DNA of 64,000 bases from Gaiellasilicea sp963784895. GTDB lineage: Bacteria; Actinomycetota; Thermoleophilia; Gaiellales; Gaiellaceae. Positions 1-8,626 of the stretch are shown here, one piece after another. Location of the stretch: the NCBI GenBank assembly GCA_963784895.1, contig CAWATM010000012.1:1-64000 (forward strand), written 5' to 3'. The position numbers and the translations under genes were made by a program. The notes under the pieces are model-generated. The model was not told the DNA's origin and ran no database searches. It saw nothing but the letters and a program-made list of their open reading frames with translations. Position 1 is the stretch's first letter. Each line of letters begins with the position of its first letter.

Positions 1-575
<575 letters not shown>

Positions 576-576
576 T

Positions 577-608
577 AAAAAAGCCCTGCAAATAGCCTCT
601 TTGCGGGC
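577..608 (-). terminator. Rho-independent terminator-like hairpin directly before gyrB
   Basis: Read on the minus strand, GCCC-GCAAA / TTTGC-A-GGGC forms a 9-bp stem (one bulged base, 7-nt loop containing GAGG, a possible ribosome-binding sequence), followed at once by six Ts and then A-ATG of gyrB. It sits in the 46-base gap after the dciA stop. It could end the dnaN-recF-dciA transcript or act as an attenuator in the gyrB leader. Confidence 0.7.
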
Positions 609-621
609 GGAGAGCAGTCTA

Positions 622-1110
622 TCAGAAACCCCGGTCGGCAGGGGGTGGATCGAGGGCGGATTCGCTCTGCCTGGAGAGGCTCGCAGCAGCCGCCCGGGCG
701 ACCAGTCGGCGCAACTCCGCGTCCCCGATCGCGGCGGTGATCGCCGCCGCCGCCGCACGCTGCTCGGGCGTGGCGGAGTGGGTGCGCTGTGCGGAGGGCG
801 CGGCGGCGAGCGCGGCGGCCTCCGGCAGGGGTCCGGGCGCGAACTTGAGCGCCTTGGGAGTCGCCTTGCCGAGCTCCGCGCGGAGCTGCACGAGGATCGC
901 CTCGGCGAGACGGCCGAGCTCGAAGCTCCATGTCGCCGAGGTGGTGTTGACGTACAGCGTCCCCTCCCGCGAGAGGCGGGCCGGCCACGCGTTCCGCGCG
1001 ACCGTCTCGCCGACAGCGAGTGGCCAGGCCCGCACGATCGCGGCCGTGTCTCCCTCGATCGGTCCGAAGCGTCCGAGCTCGCGCCGCACCTCGGCGTCGA
1101 TCCTCTCCAT
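622..1110 (-). CDS. dciA: DciA (DUF721) replicative helicase operator
   Basis: 162-aa DUF721 protein. The family (DciA) is the ancestral bacterial loader/operator of DnaB helicase, and in mycobacteria the gene likewise sits between recF and gyrB. The N-terminal half carries the conserved pattern GPIEGDTAAIVRAWPLAVGE..ARNAWP...REGTLYVNTTSATWSFEL of the KH-like domain; the C-terminal half is Ala-rich and low complexity. The start ATG (1110) overlaps the recF stop as TGATG, implying translational coupling. Call rests on motif and synteny. Confidence 0.88.
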   Translation of the reverse strand: MERIDAEVRRELGRFGPIEGDTAAIVRAWPLAVGETVARNAWPARLSREGTLYVNTTSATWSFELGRLAEAILVQLRAELGKATPKALKFAPGPLPEAAALAAAPSAQRTHSATPEQRAAAAAITAAIGDAELRRLVARAAAASLSRQSESALDPPPADRGF

Positions 1111-2168
1111 CAGCGTTCGCTCACCACGCCCGGCGTGACCTCGAGCAGCTGCGCCGGCTCGAGCGGCAGCGCGTCGGCGCCCGTGGCGGTGACGACGGCC
1201 TGGCCGACGCGGCCGATCCGCTCGGCGAGGACGCGCCGGCGCGACGCGTCGAGCTCCGAGAGGACGTCGTCGAGCAGGACGAGGGGCGGCGTTCCCCGCT
1301 GCTCCGCGATCAGCTCGGCCTCGGCGAGCAGGAGCGAGAGCACGGCGAGGCGCTGCTCGCCCTGCGAGCCGAAGCTGCGCAGGTCGCGCTCGCCCGAGCA
1401 CACCGTGATGTCGTCCAGGTGGGGCCCGAGTCCAGTGACGCCGCGTTCGAGGTCGCGTTCCAAACGCGCCCCCAGCGCCTCGACCGACGGCGGCTCGCCG
1501 GAGTAGCCGAGCGCCGCACCCGGCAACCCGAGCTCGCCGGCGCGTTCGGCGAATGCCGGCGACAGAGCCGCGAGCGCGTCGCGGCGGCAGTCGACCAACC
1601 GCGCCCCGAGCGTCGCGACCTGTTCCGTCCACGGCGCCACGGCCTCGCGCGTGGACGCTCCGACCTGGACGCGGCGCAAGGCGGCGTTTCGCTGCCCAAC
1701 GGCCGCCGCGTACTCCACCGGCAGGGACGCGCGGCTCGGCTGCAGGCGGCCGAGCGTCCTGTCGAAGTACGCCCGGCGTGCGGCTGGGCCTCCCTTGACG
1801 ACGGCGAGCCTGTCGGGGGTGAAGACGAGTGCCGCCACCTCCGCCCGCAGCTGCTCCACCGAACGGAGCACGCCGCCGTTCAGCTTCGCGCGCTTCCCGG
1901 ACTGCTGCAGCGTCACCTCGAGCTCGAGCGCGCGTTCGCCTGCAGCGCCGACGAGCGCGATCCGGGCTCCGTCGGCGCCGAGCCTGACGAGCTGCTGATC
2001 GGCACGCGTTCGCGGCGAGAAGCCCTGCGTGCCCACGTGCAGCGACTCGAGCAGGTTCGTCTTGCCGGCCCCGTTCGCGCCCGTCACGAGCACGAGACCC
2101 GGCTCGAGGCCGAGCTCCAGTCGCTCGTAGGAACGGAAGTTGCGGAGCGTGACGTTCCGGACGATCAG
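1110..2168 (-). CDS. recF: DNA replication and repair protein RecF
   Basis: SMC-like ATPase of recombinational repair that helps load RecA at gaps (RecFOR). Walker A GANGAGKTN, the signature stretch CSGERDLRSFGSQGEQR and Walker B PPLVLLDDVLSELD are all visible. Between the dnaN stop TAG (2181) and the Walker A there is no ATG, GTG or TTG before codons of the first strand. The family-typical opening LIVRNVTLRNFRSYERLEL begins at a CTG (2168), so CTG is the likely start (352 aa); the first GTG (about 2099) would delete the first beta strand. Twelve bases follow the dnaN stop; the stop overlaps dciA. Confidence 0.92.
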   Translation of the reverse strand: MIVRNVTLRNFRSYERLELGLEPGLVLVTGANGAGKTNLLESLHVGTQGFSPRTRADQQLVRLGADGARIALVGAAGERALELEVTLQQSGKRAKLNGGVLRSVEQLRAEVAALVFTPDRLAVVKGGPAARRAYFDRTLGRLQPSRASLPVEYAAAVGQRNAALRRVQVGASTREAVAPWTEQVATLGARLVDCRRDALAALSPAFAERAGELGLPGAALGYSGEPPSVEALGARLERDLERGVTGLGPHLDDITVCSGERDLRSFGSQGEQRLAVLSLLLAEAELIAEQRGTPPLVLLDDVLSELDASRRRVLAERIGRVGQAVVTATGADALPLEPAQLLEVTPGVVSER

Positions 2169-2180
2169 ATGGTCGGTTCT

Positions 2181-3287
2181 CTACCCGGCCAGCCTGATCG
2201 GCATGATCAGGTAGGTGAAGTCGCCGGCCGCGTCCTCCAGGATCGCCGGCCGGAGCGGGTTGATCAGCTTGACGCGCACGTCGTCGCCGACGATCGAGTC
2301 GACGCCGTCGCGAAGGAACTCCGCGTTGAAGCCGATCACAAACTCCTCGCCCGTGTACGCCGCCGGCATCGACTCCTGCGTCTCGCCCACGTCCTGGGTC
2401 TGCGCCGAGACGGTCAACTCGCCCTCGGCCAGGCGCAGCCGGAGCGGCGAGTTGCGGAGTGCGAGCACGGAGGCGCGCCGAACGACGTCGGCGAGCTCGG
2501 ACTTCGGCAGTGTCAGCTCGACCTCGAACGTCTCCGGCAGCAGCTGCCGGTAGTTCGGGAACTGGCCGTCGATCCGGCGGGTCGTCAGCCAGGCGTCGGC
2601 GCCGTCGCTCGTTCCGGTCCCGAAGACGACATGGTTCTCGTGGACGCCGAGCTCCACGGTGTCGCCGCCGGCAAGCCGCGAGAGCTCCGTCAGCGCGCGG
2701 GCAGGGATGATCGCCTCGAGCTCGGGAGCGGTTTCACCGAGCTCCGTCTCCTTGACCGAGAGACGGTACGAGTCGGTCGCGACCATGACGAGCTTGCCGG
2801 CTTCGAAGCGAACGAGGATCCCCGTCAGCACCGGACGCGACTCGTCCCGCGAAGCCGAGCGGGCAACCCGGTCGACGGTCTCGAGCAGCGCGTCGCGCTC
2901 GATCGAGTGCAGCTGGGCGTCGACGGCGGGCAGCCGTGGGAAGTCTTCGGCGTTGAAGACGTGCAGACGCGAGCTGTAGGAGCCGGAGACGATCTGCACC
3001 GTGCCTTCCTCGGGCCTGTACTCGATCGTGGCCTCGCTCTCGGGCAGCAGGCGCGCGAGCTCGACGAGCGGCTTGCCGGGGATGACGACTGCGCCGTCTC
3101 CCTCCACCTGCGCGTCGAGCGTCGTCCGCAGCGACAGCTCCATGTCCGTGGCGGCAAGCGTCAGCGTGCCGCCGTCGGCGCGGAGCAGGATTCCGGAGAG
3201 CACCTGAACGGTGCCACGCGTGGAGACTGCGCGGGAGACCACGCCCAGCTTCGCGACGAGCTCGTCCCGGGCGACGCTGATCTTCAT
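2181..3287 (-). CDS. dnaN: DNA polymerase III beta sliding clamp
   Basis: Ring-shaped processivity factor that tethers Pol III to DNA. From MKISVARDEL (ATG at 3287) the protein is 368 aa, the usual length, with three repeated clamp domains and the typical C-terminus LINPLRPAILEDAAGDFTYLIMPIRLAG. The frame stays open to an ATG at 3383 (32 more residues), with further ATGs at 3314 and 3305. A GGAGAT sequence lies at a suitable distance before the ATG at 3314, so a short N-terminal extension is possible. Upstream neighbour dnaA, downstream recF. Confidence 0.96.
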   Translation of the reverse strand: MKISVARDELVAKLGVVSRAVSTRGTVQVLSGILLRADGGTLTLAATDMELSLRTTLDAQVEGDGAVVIPGKPLVELARLLPESEATIEYRPEEGTVQIVSGSYSSRLHVFNAEDFPRLPAVDAQLHSIERDALLETVDRVARSASRDESRPVLTGILVRFEAGKLVMVATDSYRLSVKETELGETAPELEAIIPARALTELSRLAGGDTVELGVHENHVVFGTGTSDGADAWLTTRRIDGQFPNYRQLLPETFEVELTLPKSELADVVRRASVLALRNSPLRLRLAEGELTVSAQTQDVGETQESMPAAYTGEEFVIGFNAEFLRDGVDSIVGDDVRVKLINPLRPAILEDAAGDFTYLIMPIRLAG

Positions 3288-3383
3288 CCCGGTCCCGGTC
3301 GCCATCCCCGCCATCGTCGCATCTCCGTTCGCCTCCACGACTGCATCCTCGCGGAACCCGGGCTCCGCTGTTTCTGTCTCCAT

Positions 3384-3541
3384 AGTTCTTTAAATCCTCT
3401 CGTAGAAGTCGTAGGGAGTGTGGAGGACGGGGAAGACGGAGGAATTCGGCTTCTCGAGTGGGTTTCGCCGGTGGAGCACACCCGTGGAGAAACGAGAGCT
3501 GTCAACAGGCTCTAGGGCGTTTTGACAACTTCCCACAGAAA
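3384..3541. other. dnaA-dnaN intergenic region
   Basis: Non-coding spacer of about 158 bases (up to 254 if dnaN starts at its innermost ATG). It contains a short AT-rich patch (TTCTTTAAAT near 3386-3395) and a poor DnaA-box-like string (CTTCCCACA near 3529-3537). In many actinobacteria oriC lies here, but the better boxes in this window are on the other side of dnaA. It probably holds the dnaN promoter. Confidence 0.4.
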
Positions 3542-4912
3542 TCACCCGGCCTGCTTGATCCGTGCCGTCAGTTCCTGCACAAGGTTGTACACAGTGCGAT
3601 CCTCGCGAATCATCCCCTCGATCTTCGCGTTCGCGTGCATCACGGTCGTGTGGTCGCGGCCGCCGAACTCCTTGCCGATCTTCGGCAGCGAGGAGTCGGT
3701 CAGCGCGCGCGAGAGGTACATCGCCACCTGACGCGGGTAGGCAATCGACTGGGAGCGCTTGGCGCTGCAGAGCTCGTTCACGGTCATCCCGAAGCGCTCG
3801 GAGACCGTCTCCTGGATCCGGCGGATCGAGATCTCGACCGACTGCCCCTGCGGGAAGACGTCCTTGAGCACGTCCTCGGCGAGCTCGACGGTCATCGGCC
3901 GGCCGGTGAGGGACGAGAAGGCGACGACGCGGGTGAGCGCGCCTTCGAGCTCGCGGATGTTCGTCGTCACTCGCTCGGCGACGTAGGTGAGCACCTCCGG
4001 GTCCGGGATGTGGATCCGGTCCGTCTTCTCCTTCTTGCGGAGGATCGCGATCCGGGTCTCGAGGTCGGGCGGCTGGATGTCCGTGATCAGACCCCACTCG
4101 AAGCGGGAGCGCAGGCGCTCCTCGAGCGTCGCGATCTCCTTCGGCGGCCTGTCGGACGAGATCACGATCTGGCGGCCGGCCTCGTAGAGCGAGTTGAAGG
4201 TGTGGAAGAACTCCTCCTGGATCCGCTCCTTGCCTTCGAAGAACTGCACGTCGTCGACGAGGAGGACGTCGTAGGTGCGGTAGCGCTGCTTGAAGCCCTC
4301 GATCCGCTTGTCCCGCAGCGAGTTGATGAAGTCGTTCATGAAGGTCTCGCTCGTGACGTAGCGCGCGGTCAGCCCGTTCCCGTGCTCGCCGACGTACTGG
4401 CCGACCGCCTGGAGGAGGTGGGTCTTGCCGAGGCCGGTGCCGCCGTAGATGAAGAGGGGGTTGTACGCCTGCGCCGGCGCTTCCGCGACCGCGAGCGCGG
4501 CGGCGTGCGCGAACCGGTTCGACGAGCCGATCACGAACAGGTCGAAGGTGTACTTGAGGCTCATCGAGCCGCTCGCGGCCGGTTCGGGGGCGCGCAGGCG
4601 GACGGGCTGCTCGAGCGCCTGGCCGTCGTGGCCCTGATCGGGCGTGGCCTCGTCGCGCACGCTCAGCTGGATCCGGCGCTCATGTCCGGTCGCGTCCTTG
4701 ACGGCGGCGCGGATCAGGCCGAGGAAGTGGCCCTCGATCCACTCCCGCGTGAAGTCGTTCGGGACGGAGAGGGTGAAAGCGTCATCCGAGAGCGCGACTC
4801 CCTCCGCGCCGCCGAACCAGCTCTCGAACGTCGTCTCGTTGAGCGCCCCCTTGAGCCGACTCGACACCTCTTCCCACAGGTTCCCTGCAGTCAGCTCGAT
4901 TTGGTGCTCCAC
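3542..4912 (-). CDS. dnaA: Chromosomal replication initiator DnaA
   Basis: 456-aa AAA+ initiator that binds DnaA boxes and melts oriC. Domain I at 1-85 (NLWEEVSSRLKGALNETTFESWF), short linker, AAA+ domain from about 117 with Walker A GGTGLGKT (157-164), Walker B LLVDDVQF (217-224) and sensor/box VII LEERLRSRFEWGL. The C-terminal helix-turn-helix ends with the DnaA signature GGRDHTTVMHA. ATG start. Transcribed away from rpmH; the 297-base gap between them holds DnaA boxes. Confidence 0.98.
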   Translation of the reverse strand: MEHQIELTAGNLWEEVSSRLKGALNETTFESWFGGAEGVALSDDAFTLSVPNDFTREWIEGHFLGLIRAAVKDATGHERRIQLSVRDEATPDQGHDGQALEQPVRLRAPEPAASGSMSLKYTFDLFVIGSSNRFAHAAALAVAEAPAQAYNPLFIYGGTGLGKTHLLQAVGQYVGEHGNGLTARYVTSETFMNDFINSLRDKRIEGFKQRYRTYDVLLVDDVQFFEGKERIQEEFFHTFNSLYEAGRQIVISSDRPPKEIATLEERLRSRFEWGLITDIQPPDLETRIAILRKKEKTDRIHIPDPEVLTYVAERVTTNIRELEGALTRVVAFSSLTGRPMTVELAEDVLKDVFPQGQSVEISIRRIQETVSERFGMTVNELCSAKRSQSIAYPRQVAMYLSRALTDSSLPKIGKEFGGRDHTTVMHANAKIEGMIREDRTVYNLVQELTARIKQAG

Positions 4913-5209
4913 GCGGCGGCCGGCTCCTTCACTCGGGGGTCGAGGAAGCGGCGAGCATAGCAGCGTCTCGGAGCACCCTCAAGACGCTTTGACGGGAGTA
5001 AAAAGGGGGTTTTTGCAGGGGATTTTAGGAGTCCACACCTCTATCCACAGCTGTGGAAAGCGTGTGGGATGCGAGCGTTCACGGTGCCTGTTTGCGGGTC
5101 TTTTCCCGGACCCACCTCGCCTGTGGATAACCGACTTTCGAGCACCTCGTCTATACTTCCGCTCCCCGCCGCTCCGGCGGCTCTCTTCTTTCGATCCGGA
5201 GTTCCTCTC
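4913..5209. other. oriC: Candidate oriC with DnaA boxes, dnaA-rpmH intergenic region
   Basis: 297 bases without a gene between divergent dnaA and rpmH. Holds an exact DnaA box on the minus strand (TGTGGATAA, 5122-5130), a one-mismatch box CTATCCACA (5041-5049) and a weaker one TGTGGAAAG (5052-5060); the last two face each other as CCACAGCTGTGG. An unusually low-GC patch for this genome (runs of A, G and T at about 4998-5028) could be the unwinding element. The region must also carry the dnaA and rpmH promoters. The origin call rests on boxes plus synteny. Confidence 0.75.
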
Positions 5210-5344
5210 GTGAAGCGCACCTACCAGCCCAACGTCCGCCGCCGGAAGCGCAAGCACGGCTTTCGCGCGCGGATGTCGACCCGTGCCGGTCAGGCGATCC
5301 TGAAGCGTCGCCGCGCCAAGGGCCGCAAGCGGCTCTCCGCCTGA
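5210..5344 (+). CDS. rpmH: 50S ribosomal protein L34
   Basis: 44-aa, extremely basic ribosomal protein of the large subunit. Reads VKRTYQPNVRRRKRKHGFRA..STRAGQAILKRRRAKGRKRLSA, an essentially full family consensus. GTG start at 5210. First gene rightward from the candidate origin, followed by rnpA after 23 bases, the near-universal rpmH-rnpA pairing. Confidence 0.97.
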   Translation: MKRTYQPNVRRRKRKHGFRARMSTRAGQAILKRRRAKGRKRLSA

Positions 5345-5367
5345 GCCCGCCCGTCTATCCTCGCACG

Positions 5368-5718
5368 GTGCAGCGCCGCCACCGCCTGTCCCGCTCGCGG
5401 GACTTCGATGCCGTCTACCGCAGCGGCCGCTCTGCGTCGACGCGGTTCCTCGTCCTCTACTGGTTCCCGCGTGCGGAGGCCGACTCGGAGGAGCCGCGGC
5501 TCGGCCTCGCCGTGCCGAAGTCCGTCGGGAACGCGGTCGTTCGCAACCGGGTCAAGCGGCAGCTGCGCGAGACCTGGGCGGAGCTGGCCGACCGCGCCCG
5601 GCCCGGCCACGACTACGTGCTGGTCGCACGCCCGGGACTGGCGGAGCCCGCCGACACGCGCGGCCACGAGTGGCTCGCAGAGCGCGTGAACGAGGTGCTC
5701 GAGAAGGCGGCAGCGTGA
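5368..5718 (+). CDS. rnpA: Ribonuclease P protein component
   Basis: 116-aa protein cofactor of the RNase P ribozyme, which removes 5' leaders from pre-tRNA. Opening QRRHRLSRSRDFDAVYRSG and the RNR motif NAVVRNRVKRQLRE are diagnostic. GTG start at 5368; the stop overlaps the yidD GTG (GTGA). Confidence 0.96.
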   Translation: MQRRHRLSRSRDFDAVYRSGRSASTRFLVLYWFPRAEADSEEPRLGLAVPKSVGNAVVRNRVKRQLRETWAELADRARPGHDYVLVARPGLAEPADTRGHEWLAERVNEVLEKAAA

Positions 5719-5924
5719 AGTACATCGGCATCGGCCTCGTCTACGCCTGGCGGTACACATTCGGCCTGCTGACGCCCCCGAACACCTGCAAGTACCACCC
5801 GAGCTGTTCCCAGTACGCGCTCGACGCGCTTCGGGCGCACGGGCTTGTCAAAGGGTCGGCGAAGGCCGGCTGGCGGCTGCTCCGCTGCAACCCGTGGAGC
5901 CATGGCGGAGTCGATCCGGCGTGA
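5715..5924 (+). CDS. yidD: Membrane protein insertion efficiency factor YidD
   Basis: 69-aa protein associated with the inner membrane that assists YidC-dependent insertion. Contains the invariant core TCKYHPSCSQYALDALRAHG and the ending GWRLLRCNPWSHGGVDPA, with the conserved cysteines. GTG start overlaps rnpA; its stop overlaps the yidC GTG, a tight translationally coupled set. Confidence 0.95.
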   Translation: MKYIGIGLVYAWRYTFGLLTPPNTCKYHPSCSQYALDALRAHGLVKGSAKAGWRLLRCNPWSHGGVDPA

Positions 5925-6736
5925 TCGTCGCCGGCATCCTCACCCCCCTGGAGGACCTGCTCACGTGGGTGCTCACGAACCTGCACGAGACCGTCGGGCT
6001 GACCTGGGCCTGGTCGATCGTCGCCCTCGTCGTGATCGTCCGAATCCTGCTCGTGCCGCTGACCGTCCGTCAGATCCACTCGATGCAGAACCTGCAGGCG
6101 CACGCGCCCGAGATGAAGGCGATCCAGCAGAAGTACAAGCACGACAAGCAGAAGATGAACCAGGAGATGATGGCCTTCTACAAGGAGAACCAGATCAATC
6201 CGGCCTCCTCGTGCCTGCCGATCCTGGCGCAGTTCCCGATCTTCATCGGCCTCTTCTTCGTCCTCCGGGACTTCGACGACGAGATCCTGCCGCTCTACCC
6301 GGCGTCGAGCACGGAGTGGCTGGGGCTGATCGACATCACCGAGGACACGAAGGTCGGCTGGGGCCCGCTCCTGATCGTCCTCTACGCGGCCAGCCAGCTG
6401 ACCTCGTCCTACCTGATGTCGCAGAACATGCAGCCGGCGCAGCGCGCGATGCTGTTGATCCTCCCGATCGCGTTCATCCCGTTCGTGCTCAACTTCCCGT
6501 CCGGTCTGATGCTCTACTGGCTGACCACGAACCTGTGGACGACCGGCCAGGGCCTGATCACGAGGCGGCTGACGCCAAAGCCGCAGCCGCCGCCGAAGAA
6601 GAGCTCGCGGACGCCTCCGAAGAGTGCGACCGCCTCTGCGGACGGGGCCGCGAAACCGGCGGTGGAGAAGAAGCCGGCGACGGCGCCGCCGCGCGTGCGC
6701 AAGGTCAAGCGCAAGAAGGGCGGCTCCCGGCGATGA
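5921..6736 (+). CDS. yidC: Membrane protein insertase YidC
   Basis: About 271-aa YidC/Oxa1 insertase of the short (non-proteobacterial) type. First membrane helix AWSIVALVVIVRILLVPLTV carries the substrate-groove Arg; then the cytoplasmic hairpin QAHAPEMKAIQQKYKHDKQK, the helix ASSCLPILAQFPIFIGLFFV and two C-terminal helices ending GLMLYWLTTNLWTTGQ. The tail is Lys/Pro/Arg rich, suiting ribosome contact. GTG at 5921 overlaps the yidD stop; an in-frame ATG at 5894 would add nine residues inside yidD and is less likely. Confidence 0.96.
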   Translation: MIVAGILTPLEDLLTWVLTNLHETVGLTWAWSIVALVVIVRILLVPLTVRQIHSMQNLQAHAPEMKAIQQKYKHDKQKMNQEMMAFYKENQINPASSCLPILAQFPIFIGLFFVLRDFDDEILPLYPASSTEWLGLIDITEDTKVGWGPLLIVLYAASQLTSSYLMSQNMQPAQRAMLLILPIAFIPFVLNFPSGLMLYWLTTNLWTTGQGLITRRLTPKPQPPPKKSSRTPPKSATASADGAAKPAVEKKPATAPPRVRKVKRKKGGSRR

Positions 6737-7437
6737 CCGAGATCGACGTCGAGATGACGGGCGAGACCGTCGGGGAGGCGAAGTGGGCGGCCCTGCGCGA
6801 GCTCGAGCGGCTGCGTCCCGGGCTGGACAAGGAGGCCGTGCGCTTTCAGGTCGTCAGCGAGGGCGAGCGGGGCCTGCTCGGGGTCGGCTACGAGCCGGCC
6901 CGTGTGATCGCGTCGGTCGACGAGGGCTCAGCGCCGGCCCGCGAGCCGCATGCGCCGGCCGCCCGCGACGGCGAGAGCGCCGACGCCGCCCGCCTGCGTG
7001 AGATCGTCGAGCGAATCGCGTACGAGATCGGCGTCCGTTGCACCGTCGAGATCGAGGAGACCGACGAGGAGATCCGCGTCGTCTGCGACGGCGAGGAGCT
7101 CGGGATGCTGATCGGCCGTCACGGTCAGACGATCGACGCGATCCAGTATCTCGCCAACGCGATCGTCTTCCGCGGACGCTACGAGGAGCGAAAGCCGCTG
7201 GTCGTCGACGCCGCCGGCTATCGCGACCGGCGCCAGGCCACGCTCGATGCTCTGGCCGTCCGGATGGCCGAGCAGGCGGCGGCGACCGGACTGCGGGTCG
7301 AGCTCGAGCCGATGACGGCGGTCGAGCGAAAGATCGTTCACGAGAAGCTGAAGGACGATCCCGAGGTCGAGACCGCCAGCGAGGGGACCGAGCCGAACCG
7401 CTTCGTCGTGATCTTCCCGCGCCACGTCGACGTCTGA
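6733..7437 (+). CDS. jag: Jag/KhpB RNA-binding protein (Jag_N-KH-R3H)
   Basis: 234-aa single-stranded nucleic acid-binding protein. Jag_N at about 1-55 (GETVGEAKWAALRELERL), KH domain with GxxG in LIGRHGQTIDAIQYLAN, and C-terminal R3H domain with MTAVERKIVHEKLKDDP. KhpB proteins bind small RNAs and affect cell elongation in firmicutes; role here inferred. ATG overlaps the yidC stop (ATGA). Confidence 0.92.
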   Translation: MTEIDVEMTGETVGEAKWAALRELERLRPGLDKEAVRFQVVSEGERGLLGVGYEPARVIASVDEGSAPAREPHAPAARDGESADAARLREIVERIAYEIGVRCTVEIEETDEEIRVVCDGEELGMLIGRHGQTIDAIQYLANAIVFRGRYEERKPLVVDAAGYRDRRQATLDALAVRMAEQAAATGLRVELEPMTAVERKIVHEKLKDDPEVETASEGTEPNRFVVIFPRHVDV

Positions 7438-7462
7438 CCTCCTCGACCGCTGGCTGGCGGGG

Positions 7463-8017
7463 GTGCTCGCGACACCGGGTCTGACCGCGCTGCGGGATCC
7501 GGTGGAGGCGCGACGCGTGCTGCTCGACGACGCGCTCGCCGGCCTCGAGCTGGTCAGGCGCTTCGACGGCCCGATCGTCGACGTCGGCAGCGGCGGCGGC
7601 ACGCCCGGGATCCCGCTCGCCGCTGCGCTGCCGGACCGCGAGGTGACGCTGCTCGAGGCCGAGCGGCGCAAGACCGAGTTCCTCGAGCGATGGACGGCCG
7701 AGCTGCCGAATCTCCGCGTCGTCTGGGGCCGTGCCGAGAGCCAAGCAACGGACTGGTACGAGGTTGCGGTTGCAAAGGCGCTCGCGCACCCGCCGGTTGC
7801 GGCGGAGTGGTGCCTGCCGCTCGTCCGTGAGGGCGGCGCTGTCGTGCTCTGGGTTGGCCCGTCGGCCGACGAGGTGGCGGTTGCAGCGGTTGCGGCGAAA
7901 ATCGCCGCCGAGCTCATCGAGGCGCAGCCTGGATTCCTGGTTCTCCGGAAGAACGGCCCGACGCCACCGGGGTTTCCGCGCCGGCCGGGCATGGCGAAGA
8001 AGCGCCCCCTCGCCTGA
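7463..8017 (+). CDS. rsmG: 16S rRNA m7G527 methyltransferase RsmG
   Basis: 184-aa SAM-dependent methyltransferase (GidB). SAM-binding motif IVDVGSGGGTPGIPLA, acidic loop VTLLEAERRKTEFL and VVWGRAES match the family. Shorter than usual (about 200-240 aa): the N-terminal helices are reduced, and the only reasonable start is GTG at 7463, 25 bases after jag. Order jag-rsmG-parA-parB is conserved in many bacteria. Confidence 0.9.
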   Translation: MLATPGLTALRDPVEARRVLLDDALAGLELVRRFDGPIVDVGSGGGTPGIPLAAALPDREVTLLEAERRKTEFLERWTAELPNLRVVWGRAESQATDWYEVAVAKALAHPPVAAEWCLPLVREGGAVVLWVGPSADEVAVAAVAAKIAAELIEAQPGFLVLRKNGPTPPGFPRRPGMAKKRPLA

Positions 8018-8038
8018 GCGCCGGCCGACGAGTGTCCG

Positions 8039-8587
8039 TCACTCGGCTCGCGCGGCGTTTCGGAGCCGCATCCCGCTGAACTCGAGCGTCGAGGCGGCGA
8101 CCTCGTTCCAGATCCCCCGGAGGTCGGCGAGGACGCGCAGATCGATCTCGGCGCGCTCGTGTCGACCGACCAGATCTCCCAGCGGCTCGACTCCGAGCGG
8201 CGCGACGGCTGCTCGACTGACCCAGTAGCCGCCGACCTCCGGATGCGGCTCGAAGCTCGGCTCGGGGAGCCGGTAGGCGAACACGGTCGTCTTGCGCATC
8301 CGCTCCAACCACGACTCCTGGATCACGTGGACCCGTGAGGCCCCGCCGAGCAGCCTGGCCGCGTCCTCCGGGGTCGTGTCCGCGTCGGCCCAGAACGTTC
8401 CGCGCGGGCAGTCGCGTGGGAACCAGTAGAGGGGCAGGTGGCGCGTGTCGATCGCCCAGACGAGCGGCTCCCGCTCCGCGGCCGTGGCGCTGACGTGCGG
8501 CTCGAACCGCTCGATGCCGCCGTTCTCGCTGACGTGCCAGAGCGCGTGCGGCCCTTCGTTCGCGTACGGAGGAGCGGGGGCGCGCAC
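8039..8587 (-). CDS. DUF6886 family protein
   Basis: 182-aa soluble protein. ALWHVSENGGIERFEPHV followed by LVWAIDTRHLPLYWFPRDCPRGTFWA fits the uncharacterised DUF6886 family as I recall it. No catalytic motif I can name; the conserved His, Asp and Cys residues could form an active site, but that is speculation. GTG start at 8587, divergent from parA with 39 bases between, inserted between rsmG and parA. Confidence 0.75.
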   Translation of the reverse strand: MRAPAPPYANEGPHALWHVSENGGIERFEPHVSATAAEREPLVWAIDTRHLPLYWFPRDCPRGTFWADADTTPEDAARLLGGASRVHVIQESWLERMRKTTVFAYRLPEPSFEPHPEVGGYWVSRAAVAPLGVEPLGDLVGRHERAEIDLRVLADLRGIWNEVAASTLEFSGMRLRNAARAE

Positions 8588-8626
8588 GGGTCGAGGATAG
8601 TCCGAGGCCGTCTCTAGACTCGACGT

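Noticed and set aside
1020..3515. Very long plus-strand open frame (831 codons) antisense to dciA, recF and dnaN
   Set aside because: Arg/Leu/Asp-biased shadow of GC-rich genes on the other strand; no recognisable domain, and the opposite frames are conserved genes.
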